Source: Coriobacteriales bacterium (GTDB lineage Bacteria > Actinomycetota > Coriobacteriia > Coriobacteriales > Atopobiaceae). Taken from it: a stretch of 35,741 nt of DNA. The translations under genes were made by a program, and so were the position numbers. This document shows, piece by piece, positions 22,550-30,839 of the stretch. The DNA lies in assembly GCA_030529625.1 (NCBI GenBank), contig JAUMWN010000017.1, positions 1-35,741 on the forward strand, given 5' to 3'. The notes beneath the pieces are model-generated. The model searched no databases, had not been told where the DNA came from, and worked only from the letters and a program-made list of their open reading frames with translations. Position 1 is the first letter of the stretch. Every line of letters begins with the position of its first letter.

Positions 22550-23896
22550 ATGGATACGCTGTTTACCAACATGGAGCGCCAGACGCGCTCGCTCAACGCG
22601 CCCCTTGCCGCACGCATGCGTCCACAGACGCTCGAGGACTATGTGGGACAGGACGACGTCGTCGGTCCCGGCTCATGGCTGCGCGTGGCCATAGAGCACG
22701 ACGCGCTGTCCTCGGTTCTGCTGTATGGGCCGGCAGGCACGGGCAAGACCACGCTGGCACGCATCGTGGCCAACACGACGCACGCCGAGTTCGTGGAGGT
22801 GTCGGCCATCACCGGCACGGTAAAGGACCTGCGTCGCGAGATCGAGGCGGCCGACTCGAGGCTGTTGGCAAGCGGACGCCGCACCATCCTGTTCGTGGAC
22901 GAGATACACCGGTTCAACCGCTCCCAGCAGGACGCGCTGCTGCATGCCGTGGAGAACCGCACGGTCGTGCTCATTGGAGCGACGACGGAGAACCCCTTCT
23001 TTGAGGTGAACTCGGCACTTATCTCCCGCTCGCGAGTGGTGGAGCTGCAGCCGCTCGGTGACGACGCCATCCGCTCCATAGTCCTGCATGCGCTCGATGC
23101 TCCCGAGGGCCTGGGCGGCAGGTTCGTCCTTGCATCAGACGCTCTGGACCAGATCGTTACCCTGGCAGGTGGCGACGCGCGCTCAGCGCTCACCTCGCTC
23201 GAGCTCGCCAGCCAAATGGCGGCGCCTGCGGGTCCGGCGAACGAGGGCCAGGACCAAAGCCAAACTTCGGAGCAGATCCCCATCACGCTTGACCACGTGC
23301 TGGAGGCAAATCCCCGACACGGCCTTGCCTACGACAAGCACGGTGACATGCACTACGACGTGATTTCGGCGTTTATCAAGTCCATGCGAGGGTCCGACCC
23401 CGATGCGGCCCTGTATTGGCTGGCCAGGATGATAGACGCGGGCGAGGACCCCAAGTTCATAGCGCGGCGCATCTTTATTCTCGCCTCCGAGGACATTGGA
23501 AATGCCGATCCGCAGGCGCTGCTCGTCGCCAACGCGGCGTTTAGGGCGTGCGAGGTGATTGGCTACCCCGAGTGTCGCATCAACCTTGCCCAGGCCGCGC
23601 TGTACATGTGTCTGGCGCCCAAGAGCAACGCAGCCGAGGCTGGCATAGACGCGGCGCTTGCCGAGGTGAGAAACGGCCCACGTCGCGAGGTGCCCAGCCA
23701 TCTGCGTGACCGGCACCGGCCGGGCTCTGAAGGCTATGGTACCTACCGGTACCCCCACGACTATCCCGCCGGGTGGGTCGAGCAGCGCTATCTGCCCGAG
23801 GGACTGGAGCGCGGGGACTTCTTTTTCCCGAGTTCTCGCGGGTGGGAAGCATGGCGTTTGGATGCTGTGGCCCGCGACCGGGCGGATTTGGTCTAG
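22550..23896 (+). CDS. rarA: Replication-associated recombination AAA+ ATPase RarA (MgsA)
   Basis: 448 residues. A clamp-loader-like ATPase that acts at stalled replication forks. Walker A is GPAGTGKTT (Lys66), Walker B FVDEIHRF, sensor 1 GATTENPFFEVN and the arginine-finger segment ISRSRVV. The C-terminal tetramerisation half is typical: YDVISAFIKSMRGSDPDAAL, FIARRIFILASEDIGNADP and a final RYPHDYPAGWVEQRYLP. The ATG at 22550 fits the promoter, which predicts a leaderless mRNA; no Shine-Dalgarno sequence precedes it. Met codons at 22541 and 22571 are alternatives. The earlier open frame to 22472 reads through the duplication and is not coding. The stop codon overlaps a TAGAAT that may serve the next gene. 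Confidence 0.95.
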   Translation: MDTLFTNMERQTRSLNAPLAARMRPQTLEDYVGQDDVVGPGSWLRVAIEHDALSSVLLYGPAGTGKTTLARIVANTTHAEFVEVSAITGTVKDLRREIEAADSRLLASGRRTILFVDEIHRFNRSQQDALLHAVENRTVVLIGATTENPFFEVNSALISRSRVVELQPLGDDAIRSIVLHALDAPEGLGGRFVLASDALDQIVTLAGGDARSALTSLELASQMAAPAGPANEGQDQSQTSEQIPITLDHVLEANPRHGLAYDKHGDMHYDVISAFIKSMRGSDPDAALYWLARMIDAGEDPKFIARRIFILASEDIGNADPQALLVANAAFRACEVIGYPECRINLAQAALYMCLAPKSNAAEAGIDAALAEVRNGPRREVPSHLRDRHRPGSEGYGTYRYPHDYPAGWVEQRYLPEGLERGDFFFPSSRGWEAWRLDAVARDRADLV

Positions 23897-23953
23897 AATG
23901 GTAGCAATCATGCGTCGCAGTTGGACGCTTGGCGTCGATTTAGAAAGGTATGG

Positions 23954-24556
23954 ATGGAGATGAACATCCTCCGCATCGTTCTCGAAGTGCTTATCGTCGT
24001 GGGCATCTGGGCCCTTGTCGAGCTTGCACTCACCATTCGCAAGACGCGCGCGAGCGTGGACGAGATCACGAAGCAGGTAAGTGACGTCGCCACGTCGGCA
24101 AACGACACCATAGAGCAGGTGCAACCCGTCGTTGCCAAGGTCGATGGCATCGTTACCGATCTCGAGCCCGCCGCAAAGCGGGTGGACCCGCTCCTGGAGA
24201 AGGCGGAAACCACCCTCGACGTGGCAACGGTGGACCTCGCGTCGATCAACGACATCTTGGTTGACGTGTCCTCGGTTACCGACACCGCCTCCAACGTTAC
24301 CAGCACCGTTTCGAAGGCCACCAACAGTGCGGTGAGTGGCGTGGCTGGCGTCGTGGGCAAGTTCACCGGACGCGGCAAGAGGTCTCACCATCACCACAAG
24401 CTGGCCGATCGGTCAACGCGCGAGGAGGCGTCCCAGATCGATGCGGCCAAGGCCGAGGAACCGCATGACGTGCCTGAGGCTTCCATTCCCAGCCCGGCGT
24501 CAGAGCCGCAAGAGCAGGCGTACGTGACGTACGATTCCGCCCGCAGGTCCGAGTAG
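23954..24556 (+). CDS. DUF948-like single-span membrane protein
   Basis: 200 residues. One N-terminal membrane span (ILRIVLEVLIVVGIWALVEL, residues ~4-24) is followed by a long low-complexity helical region rich in V, D, T and S with heptad-like spacing (residues ~30-125), then a charged tail with four adjacent histidines and a Pro/Ala/Glu-rich end. This layout matches DUF948-type proteins, which in Bacilli include general stress proteins. Its place directly before the RsbW-like and sigma-factor genes fits a stress link. A TAGAAT at 23894-23899, overlapping the rarA stop, is a possible -10 without a visible -35. I chose ATG 23954, 5 nt after AAAGG; ATG 23960 is also possible. Confidence 0.65.
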   Translation: MEMNILRIVLEVLIVVGIWALVELALTIRKTRASVDEITKQVSDVATSANDTIEQVQPVVAKVDGIVTDLEPAAKRVDPLLEKAETTLDVATVDLASINDILVDVSSVTDTASNVTSTVSKATNSAVSGVAGVVGKFTGRGKRSHHHHKLADRSTREEASQIDAAKAEEPHDVPEASIPSPASEPQEQAYVTYDSARRSE

Positions 24557-24562
24557 GTTACC

Positions 24563-24949
24563 ATGAGCAATTCCCAAGTGAGGCTCTCGGTTCCGCCCGA
24601 GGCCACCTACGCGCGGTCGGTACGCATGATGGCCGCCAACCTTGCCGTCGTGTGCTCCATGAACGTGGAGGAGGTGGAGGATGCGCGTATGGTTGCCGAG
24701 GAGGCCTTCGTGTACGCCTGCGCGACGAGCCCCCATGCCTGCGAGATCACGTTTGACGTGGCAAGCGACGGACTGCACATGGACTTCTCGCTGGGAGCAG
24801 CAGACCCAACGCAGGACCCTGCGACCGCAGGGAACATCGAGCTTGCACGGATCCTGCTCGAGGCGGTAAGCGACTCGTGCGAGATCGTGGGCGACGGCAC
24901 TGCGCTGCGCGTGGCAAAGCTCGTTGGGGGCGTCTATGACGCAAGCTGA
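24563..24949 (+). CDS. RsbW-like anti-sigma factor lacking the ATP-site Asn
   Basis: 128 residues. Its position just before a SigB/F-type sigma gene and its overall pattern (an E-D-x-x-x-x-x-x-E-E-A helix, then G-N-I-E-L-A-R-I-L-L at the site of the G2 helix) fit the GHKL serine-kinase anti-sigma family. The family N-box is E-A-x-x-N-A; here the Asn that contacts Mg-ATP is Tyr (E-A-F-V-Y-A). The D-x-G-x-G box also cannot be found. So it should bind the sigma factor rather than act as a normal kinase, or switch by another route. No RsbV-type anti-anti-sigma gene is beside it. The ATG at 24563 lacks a strong Shine-Dalgarno site; the gene overlaps the sigma gene by 14 nt. Confidence 0.7.
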   Translation: MSNSQVRLSVPPEATYARSVRMMAANLAVVCSMNVEEVEDARMVAEEAFVYACATSPHACEITFDVASDGLHMDFSLGAADPTQDPATAGNIELARILLEAVSDSCEIVGDGTALRVAKLVGGVYDAS

Positions 24950-25745
24950 CCCCACGACCACCAGGGCAAGAACTCGTCTGGGGAGGTCGGGGCCAGCTTG
25001 GGACAAGACCCGTACGCGCGAGCTCTTTAGGAGGTTCAAGGAGGAGGGCGACGAGGAGGCTCGCAACCAGCTCGTCGTGAACCACCTCAACCTCGTGCGC
25101 TACCTCGCGTCCAAGTTCAAGAACCGTGGCGAGCCCCTCGACGACCTCATCCAGGTTGGCACCATAGGGCTGATAAAGGCCATCGACCGGTTCGACCCGG
25201 CGCGTGGGCTCGAGTTCACCACGTTCGCGACGCCCACCATCATGGGCGAGATAAAGCGCCACTTCCGCGACAAGGGTTGGTCCGTGCGCGTGCCCCGCAG
25301 GCTGCAGGAGCTCTCGGCCAAGTGCAACCGGGCAAACGAGGAGCTCACGCACGAGCTGCAGCGCTCACCCTCCGTGGACGAGATCGCCTCGCGCGTTGGC
25401 GCGAGCGTGGAGGACGTTCTGGAGGCGATGGAGTCTTCGAGCGCATACAGCTCGGTGCCGCTGGAGGGCGGTGCGGGCAGCGACGACGACATCCCCGCCG
25501 TAATAGACCAGTATGCGTCTGAGGACACGACCCTGAGCTCCTCGGACGATCGCATCCTGCTTCAGGAGGCGGTGCGCGACTTCTCCACGCGCGAGAAGGA
25601 CATCATCCGCATGCGCTTTGAGGAAGGTCTCACCCAAGTGGAGATCGCCGAGCGCCTGGGAATATCGCAAGTGCAGGTCTCGCGTTTGCTGCGCAGGACC
25701 TTGGCACGCATTCACGACAAGATAGAGCCTCGTGCGGGCGCATAA
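24936..25745 (+). CDS. RNA polymerase sigma factor, SigB/SigF/SigG type
   Basis: 269 residues. Region 2 contains NQLVVNHLNLVRYLASKF and DDLIQVGTIGLIKAIDRFDP, with FTTFATPTIMGEIKRHFRDK for -10 recognition and melting. Region 3 follows (RVPRRLQEL...), and region 4 has the helix-turn-helix TQVEIAERLGISQVQVSRLL for -35 binding. This is the stress/sporulation branch, not the housekeeping sigma. The ATG at 24936 overlaps the anti-sigma gene by 14 nt, the usual coupled arrangement for stoichiometric control. GGGGGCG lies just upstream. No anti-anti-sigma gene is nearby. Whether the regulon is general stress is inference. Confidence 0.93.
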   Translation: MTQADPTTTRARTRLGRSGPAWDKTRTRELFRRFKEEGDEEARNQLVVNHLNLVRYLASKFKNRGEPLDDLIQVGTIGLIKAIDRFDPARGLEFTTFATPTIMGEIKRHFRDKGWSVRVPRRLQELSAKCNRANEELTHELQRSPSVDEIASRVGASVEDVLEAMESSSAYSSVPLEGGAGSDDDIPAVIDQYASEDTTLSSSDDRILLQEAVRDFSTREKDIIRMRFEEGLTQVEIAERLGISQVQVSRLLRRTLARIHDKIEPRAGA

Positions 25746-25778
25746 CGGCGTGCCGATCGAGCAGAACCAAGGAGACCC

Positions 25779-28439
25779 ATGAGCAACGAGATCAAGTACA
25801 TGACCTGTGCACAAATCCGGGACAGCTTCCTGGACTTCTTCGAGGGCAAGGGGTGCAAGCGCTACCCCTCATCCTCGCTCATCCCCGACGACCCCTCACT
25901 CCTGCTGTCCAACGCGGGCATGAACCAGTTCAAGGAGTACTACCAGGGGCTGAGGACGATGCCGGAGATTGGCGCCTGTTCCTGCCAGAAGTGCCTGCGC
26001 ACCAACGACATCGACAACATTGGCGATTCCAGGCACCTATCGTTCTTCGAGATGCTGGGAAACTTCGCGTTTGGCGGCTACACCAAGGAGGACGCGATTT
26101 GCTGGGCCGTGGAGTACTGCACGCTGCCCGAGTACCTGGGCCTGCCCATGGACCGGCTGTACTTTACGGTGTTTCGCGATGACGACGAGTCCATCGAGCT
26201 GTGGCAGAAGTACGGGGCCGACCCCAGCCACATAACGCGTCTGGGCGAGGAGGACAACTTCTGGGCGGCGGGCCCAACCGGCCCTTGCGGCCCCTGCTCC
26301 GAGATCTACTTCGACCAGGGGGAGGAGTATGGCTGCGGAAGCCCCACCTGCGCGCCTGGCTGCGACTGCGATCGCTACCTAGAGTTCTGGAACCTGGTGT
26401 TTACCCAGTACGACAGGCAGGAGGACGGCTCAATGCCCGACCTGCCGCATCGCAACGTGGACACGGGCATGGGGCTGGAGCGTATCACGGCCATCATGCA
26501 GGGCCAGCACTCCAACTACGAGGGCGACGTGCTCATGGGCCTGCTCCACGTGGGCGAGCGGCTCTCGGGCAAGACGTACCACGGCGAGGCCGTCGGCACG
26601 GACCGTTCCCTGCGCATTATGGCCGACCATGCCCGTGCGGTAACCTTTATGATCGGTGACGGCATCCTTCCCTCCAACGAGGGGAGGGGCTACATCCTGC
26701 GCCGCCTGCTGCGTCGTGCCATCTACCACGGCCGCCTGCTGGGCATCACCGGCGCCTTTATGGTGGAGTATGCCCACGAGGTCACGCGCTCCATGGGCGA
26801 CGTGTATCCGGCGCTCACCCAAAATGCTGCCCTCATAGACGGCATCATCTCTGCGGAGGAGGAGCGCTTTAACGCGACGCTTGACAAAGGCGAGGAGCTC
26901 CTGGCGGCAGAGATCGCAAAGCTGGGCGACGGCGAGGTGCTCTCGGGCGAGGTGGCGTTTACCCTGCACGATACGTACGGGTTCCCTGTGGACCTCACGC
27001 GCGAGGTGTGCGAAAACCACGACAGGCAGCTGGACATGGAGGCGTTCGAGGCCGCCATGGAGGCGCAGCGAGAGCGTGCACGCGCATCGGCGAACCGTGA
27101 CGCATGGGGCTCCTACAACAACGCCTGGACCCTCTTGGCCGACGAGCTTAGCCCAACCGAGTTCTGCGGATACGACCACGACCGCATCGAGGGCGCACGC
27201 GTCCTGGCCATCGTGGGAGACGGCGAGCGCCTGGGCGTGGCCGAGCAGGGCTCACAGGTGGAGATCGTGCTGGACAAGACGCCCTTCTATGCCGAGATGG
27301 GCGGTCAGGTGGGCGACACCGGAGAGCTCGTGGGTGACGATGCACGCGTCGTGGTGAGCAACACGCTCAGCCGCGAGGGTGGCCTGTTCTCGCACGTGGC
27401 CACCATCGAGTCGGGCATGGTGCGCGTAGGCGACGCTCTGACTGCCGCCATCGATGCGGGCAGGCGCCAGCTCATTCGGCGCAACCACACGGCCACGCAC
27501 CTTTTGGACGCCGCGCTTAAGCAGGTGCTGGGCGAGCACGTGAGCCAGGCCGGCTCCCTGGTGATGCCCGAGCGCCTTCGCTTTGACTTCACGCACTTCG
27601 AGGCGCTCACCGCCGAGGAGCTGCAGCGTGTGGAGGGACTGGTAAACGCCGAGATTTTCGCCGCCGAGCCCGTGGTCACCCAGGTTATGGGCATAGACGA
27701 GGCACGCGCCTCAGGCGCCGTGGCGCTGTTTCGCGAGAAGTACGGTGACGTGGTGCGCGTGGTGTCTACCGGCACCTCGGATGCGCCCTTCTCGCGCGAG
27801 CTGTGCGGCGGGACGCATGCGGCAAACACTTCGGAGGTGGGCCTGTTCAAGATCGTCTCGGAGGGGTCGGTCGGTGCCAACACCCGACGCATTGAGGCGG
27901 TATCCTCGGCAGGTGCCATCGCATACGTGGACGAGCGTCTTGCCCTGTTGGACGCCGTGTCGGCTGCCCTCAAGTGCCGTCCGGCCGACGTGGGCGCTCG
28001 CGTGGAGCAGCTCCAGGGCGAGGTACACGACGCACTCAAAAAGCTCAAGGAGGCGCTCACGGGTGGCTCGTCGAGCGCCATCTCCGGTGCGATCGACCAA
28101 GCACTTGACATGGGTGACTATCAGCTGGTGATTGCCAAGCTGGACGGCATGGGTGCAAACGACCTGCGCGGGGTGTGGGACACCATCCGCGATCGCGTTG
28201 GCGTTGCCTCGGCGTGCGTGTTGGCATCCACCACCAGCGACGGGAAGGTCGCGCTGCTCGCTGCGGGAACCGACGTGGCGGTGAAGGCGGGCTTTGCCGC
28301 GGGCAACGTGATTCGCCAGATTGCATCGCATGTAGGCGGGCGCGGAGGCGGCCGTCCCACGATGGCGCAGGCCGGCGGTCGCGATGCGTCGGGCATCGAC
28401 GCGGCGCTTGCGGCGGCAAAGACGCTGCTTGGTGCATGA
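25779..28439 (+). CDS. alaS: Alanine--tRNA ligase
   Basis: 886 residues, normal length for a full AlaRS. Class II catalytic core in the N-terminal ~450 residues: motif 1 around KRYPSSSLIPDDPSLLLSNA, GACSCQKCLRTNDIDNIG and RHLSFFEMLGNFAFGGY, followed by WNLVFTQYDR. The editing domain removes Ser/Gly-tRNA-Ala and carries the zinc ligands HTATH and CGGTH. The C-terminal C-Ala/DHHA1 domain ends in GGRGGGRPTMAQAGG. All expected motifs are in place. The ATG at 25779 is 5 nt after AAGGAGA. The leader is only 33 nt, so no T-box is present. It heads an operon alaS-ruvX-mltG-yqeG, and ruvX overlaps it by 4 nt. Confidence 0.97.
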   Translation: MSNEIKYMTCAQIRDSFLDFFEGKGCKRYPSSSLIPDDPSLLLSNAGMNQFKEYYQGLRTMPEIGACSCQKCLRTNDIDNIGDSRHLSFFEMLGNFAFGGYTKEDAICWAVEYCTLPEYLGLPMDRLYFTVFRDDDESIELWQKYGADPSHITRLGEEDNFWAAGPTGPCGPCSEIYFDQGEEYGCGSPTCAPGCDCDRYLEFWNLVFTQYDRQEDGSMPDLPHRNVDTGMGLERITAIMQGQHSNYEGDVLMGLLHVGERLSGKTYHGEAVGTDRSLRIMADHARAVTFMIGDGILPSNEGRGYILRRLLRRAIYHGRLLGITGAFMVEYAHEVTRSMGDVYPALTQNAALIDGIISAEEERFNATLDKGEELLAAEIAKLGDGEVLSGEVAFTLHDTYGFPVDLTREVCENHDRQLDMEAFEAAMEAQRERARASANRDAWGSYNNAWTLLADELSPTEFCGYDHDRIEGARVLAIVGDGERLGVAEQGSQVEIVLDKTPFYAEMGGQVGDTGELVGDDARVVVSNTLSREGGLFSHVATIESGMVRVGDALTAAIDAGRRQLIRRNHTATHLLDAALKQVLGEHVSQAGSLVMPERLRFDFTHFEALTAEELQRVEGLVNAEIFAAEPVVTQVMGIDEARASGAVALFREKYGDVVRVVSTGTSDAPFSRELCGGTHAANTSEVGLFKIVSEGSVGANTRRIEAVSSAGAIAYVDERLALLDAVSAALKCRPADVGARVEQLQGEVHDALKKLKEALTGGSSSAISGAIDQALDMGDYQLVIAKLDGMGANDLRGVWDTIRDRVGVASACVLASTTSDGKVALLAAGTDVAVKAGFAAGNVIRQIASHVGGRGGGRPTMAQAGGRDASGIDAALAAAKTLLGA

Positions 28440-28849
28440 GGGCCTTGGCGCTCGACATAGGCGAGAAGCGGTGCGGCATCGCCGTCAGCGACGCTGACGG
28501 CGCCGTCGCCTCTCCTGTGTGCGTGCTTCCCATGTGCGAGGTGACGGCGAACGCGGCCCCGTGGAGGCGCGTGCTGCAAGACTGGGAGCCAGAGGTGCTC
28601 GTGTGCGGACGTCCGGTCACCCTTGCGGGGGAGGCCGGCCCGCAGGCCGAGCACGTTTCCCACATCGCCCAGCAGGTCTCACGTACTTGCGGTATTCCTC
28701 TGGAGTTTGTGGACGAGAGGCTGTCATCCAAGGAGGCAAAGCGTATCCTTCGTGAACAAGGGTTAAACGAACGACAGATGCGGGGGAAGGTAGATATGGT
28801 CGCCGCCTCTCTTTTCCTGCAAACGTGGCTCGACGCGCAAAAGAAGTGA
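28436..28849 (+). CDS. ruvX: RuvX/YqgF-type Holliday junction resolvase-like nuclease
   Basis: 137 residues, typical length. RNase H-fold protein implicated in pre-16S rRNA 5' maturation and proposed as an alternative Holliday junction resolvase. The first strand LALDIGEKRCGIAVSD supplies the metal-binding Asp, VCGRP and FVDERLSSKEA follow, and the last acidic position lies in KVDMVAASLFLQTWL. The start overlaps alaS by 4 nt (ATGA), so translation is coupled. The neighbouring alaS-ruvX-mltG order is widely conserved, which supports the call. Confidence 0.93.
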   Translation: MRALALDIGEKRCGIAVSDADGAVASPVCVLPMCEVTANAAPWRRVLQDWEPEVLVCGRPVTLAGEAGPQAEHVSHIAQQVSRTCGIPLEFVDERLSSKEAKRILREQGLNERQMRGKVDMVAASLFLQTWLDAQKK

Positions 28850-28857
28850 GGACGTCT

Positions 28858-30153
28858 ATGTCCACCAAACGACAGCGGCGCAATGACGCGCAGAGGAGCT
28901 CTCGCGACAGGTCGCCCCAATCTCGAGCGCAGGATTACCCGCGTGGAGACGAGCGGCCAGAGGGCGCGTGGCATTACGCCGACAGGGCGGATGGCTCGAT
29001 GTCCGCACGCAACCCAAGCCGACGCAAATCCCGCAGGCGCGCCACGCCCCGCCACGCCGCGCCAAAGCGCCGCCGTGGCATGCCCGGTTGGGCCGTGGCG
29101 CTTATTGTGGTGATCGTGCTGGCCGGCCTTGGCGTGGGCGGATTCTTCCTGGCCCGTCATATCATCCATCCATACGAGGGCGCACGGGTGGAGGATGGCC
29201 AGCAAGTTACCGTGGTCATTCCAGACGGATCCTCTGGCTCCGACATCATCCAGATTCTGCTCGACGCGGGTGTCATCCATAGCAGCAAGGACTTTAGGAA
29301 GGCCGCGCAAGAGCAGAATGCCGACACCAGCCTCAAGTGCGGGACGTACACCTTCGTCACCGGCATGGATCCCGCCGATGTGGTGCGCCAGCTTGCTGCC
29401 GGCTCCACCTCGTCGGAAGGCAAGCTGCAGATACCCGAGGGCCTTACCGTGACCCAAGTTGCCAAGGTCGTGGAGGAGAGCCTGGGGATTCCGCAAAAGG
29501 ACTTCCTGGCGCAGGCCAAGGCCTCTAACTACACGAACGAGTACCCGTTCCTCAAGGAGGCCCAAAACGACTCCCTCGAGGGCTTCCTGTATCCCAAGAC
29601 CTACGAATTCTCCGGTCAGGAGCCCACGGCAGACCGCGTCATCCGGCTCATGCTCACACAGTATGCCAACGAGATGCACTCCTACGATACCGAGGCCGTT
29701 CGTGCCGAGCTCGCCAGGCGGTACCCAAACGTCACGCTCACTGACTACGACCTGCTCAAAATAGCCTCCATCATCGAGGAGGAGGCGGTTACCGAGGAGG
29801 ACCGGCCCCTCGTCTCATCGGTGTTCTACAACCGGCTCAATTCCGGCATGATGCTGCAGAGTGATGCGACCATGGGTTATGTCACCAATGGCGCGGCGAC
29901 TGCGGAGGACCTCAAGAAGGAGAGCCCCTACAACACCTACCTCAACAAGGGCTTGCCGCCCACCCCCATATGTTCGCCTAGCTCGTGGGCGCTCGAGGCG
30001 GCCATGAATCCGGCGGAGAGCGACTACCTGTTCTTCTTTATCATCGACAACGAGAAGTACCAGAACCATACGTTTACCAAGACCTACGAAGAGCACGACG
30101 AGGCATACGCCAAGGCGCTCGAAGAGCAGGCGGCGGCCAACGAGAAGGAATAG
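28858..30153 (+). CDS. mltG: Endolytic murein transglycosylase MltG
   Basis: 431 residues. It cuts nascent peptidoglycan strands at the membrane and is thought to end glycan synthesis. The ~77-residue N-terminal tail is highly basic and cytoplasmic, longer than in E. coli. One membrane span follows (AVALIVVIVLAGLGVGGFF, about residues 80-100). The YceG domain has the catalytic glutamate in ASIIEEEA (Glu307), then VFYNRLNSGMMLQSDATMGY and SPYNTYLNKGLPPTPICSP. The short basic tail could interact with cytoplasmic division or synthesis partners; that is inference. The ATG at 28858 follows a GAGG 6 nt upstream and is 8 nt after ruvX. Confidence 0.94.
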   Translation: MSTKRQRRNDAQRSSRDRSPQSRAQDYPRGDERPEGAWHYADRADGSMSARNPSRRKSRRRATPRHAAPKRRRGMPGWAVALIVVIVLAGLGVGGFFLARHIIHPYEGARVEDGQQVTVVIPDGSSGSDIIQILLDAGVIHSSKDFRKAAQEQNADTSLKCGTYTFVTGMDPADVVRQLAAGSTSSEGKLQIPEGLTVTQVAKVVEESLGIPQKDFLAQAKASNYTNEYPFLKEAQNDSLEGFLYPKTYEFSGQEPTADRVIRLMLTQYANEMHSYDTEAVRAELARRYPNVTLTDYDLLKIASIIEEEAVTEEDRPLVSSVFYNRLNSGMMLQSDATMGYVTNGAATAEDLKKESPYNTYLNKGLPPTPICSPSSWALEAAMNPAESDYLFFFIIDNEKYQNHTFTKTYEEHDEAYAKALEEQAAANEKE

Positions 30154-30156
30154 CCC

Positions 30157-30660
30157 ATGTCGTTTGTGCGTCCCAACCGCTACGTCTCGTCCGTCGATGC
30201 CATCCGCGCGGACGAATTGGTGGCCCAAGGCGTTCGCTGCGTGCTGTTGGACCGAGACAACACGATTGTGCCCCGCGACACGCGGCAGGCGCCCCCGGAG
30301 GTCTGTGCCTGGCTTGAGGAGCTGTATGAGCGCGACATTGCCGTGTGCATGGTCTCCAACAACTACCACACACGCGAGGTGTGTGCCTCGGCCCAAGAAC
30401 TCGGCTGTGCCGTGGTGCACCATGCCATGAAGCCCGCGCCTGTCGCCATATACGTGGCTCTGGCAACGATGGGAGTGGCTGCCGAGCAGACTGTGCTCAT
30501 TGGTGACCAGCTCTTTACCGACATGATTGCAGGCAACCTTGCCGGCGTGCGTACCATCCTCGTGCTTCCCCAGTCACAGGAGGACCTATGGTACACGCAG
30601 CTCTTTCGCAAGGTGGAACGCGCCCTGCTGCGTGACGTGAGCTTTGAGGAGACGACCTAG
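30157..30660 (+). CDS. yqeG: YqeG-family HAD phosphatase
   Basis: 167 residues. HAD-superfamily IIIA phosphatase; the physiological substrate is not established, although related fungal and plant proteins act on phosphatidylglycerophosphate. Motif I is LLDRDNTIV, motif II VSNN, motif III the lysine in HAMKPAP and motif IV IGDQLFTDMIAGN. Length matches the family (~170). It follows mltG after 3 nt and is the last gene of the alaS operon. A perfect 37-bp hairpin begins 13 nt after the stop and may end the transcript. Confidence 0.9.
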   Translation: MSFVRPNRYVSSVDAIRADELVAQGVRCVLLDRDNTIVPRDTRQAPPEVCAWLEELYERDIAVCMVSNNYHTREVCASAQELGCAVVHHAMKPAPVAIYVALATMGVAAEQTVLIGDQLFTDMIAGNLAGVRTILVLPQSQEDLWYTQLFRKVERALLRDVSFEETT

Positions 30661-30673
30661 GGTTTGTTTGGTG

Positions 30674-30749
30674 CTGTCCGTTAGGGAAGAGGTACCTTTG
30701 GGACATCGGCGTGCCGATGTCCCAAAGGTACCTCTTCCCTAACGGACAG
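30674..30749. repeat. Perfect 37-bp stem inverted repeat with a 2-nt loop
   Basis: Arms 30674-30710 and 30713-30749 are perfectly complementary over 37 bp with only GT between them. The arm runs CTGTCCGTTAGGGAAGAGGT and onward to GGGACATCGGC. It sits between yqeG and aroK, both on the plus strand. The perfect match exceeds what a terminator needs, and no T tract follows directly (T6 occurs at 30782-30787). It shares only the GGGAC core with the other window repeats. Confidence 0.9.
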
Positions 30750-30798
30750 TCACTCATGCGACTCGTCCAGCCGCGCCGTGATTTTTTGTAAAAGGTGG

Positions 30799-30804
30799 TA
30801 GAAT
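30799..30804 (+). promoter_or_regulatory. Possible -10 (TAGAAT) for the aroK-aroB* operon
   Basis: TAGAAT lies 36 nt before the aroK ATG, just after the T6 tract at 30782-30787. The same hexamer is used ahead of the TfoX and S15 genes. No -35 match is visible, so the call is weak. Confidence 0.33.
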
Positions 30805-30839
30805 CTTTTGCGAACACGACGAATGCGAAAGAGCAGGAC

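Noticed and set aside
24372..24401. Run of four histidines in the DUF948-like protein as a metal-binding tag
   Set aside because: The run is short and lies in a low-complexity basic segment without other metal ligands.
25746..25778. T-box or other leader riboswitch before alaS
   Set aside because: Only 33 nt separate sigma-gene stop and alaS ATG, too short for such a structure.
28057..29679. 540-codon open frame on the minus strand opposite alaS, ruvX and mltG
   Set aside because: It is antisense to three well-identified genes, has no recognisable domain, and reflects high GC content with few stop codons.
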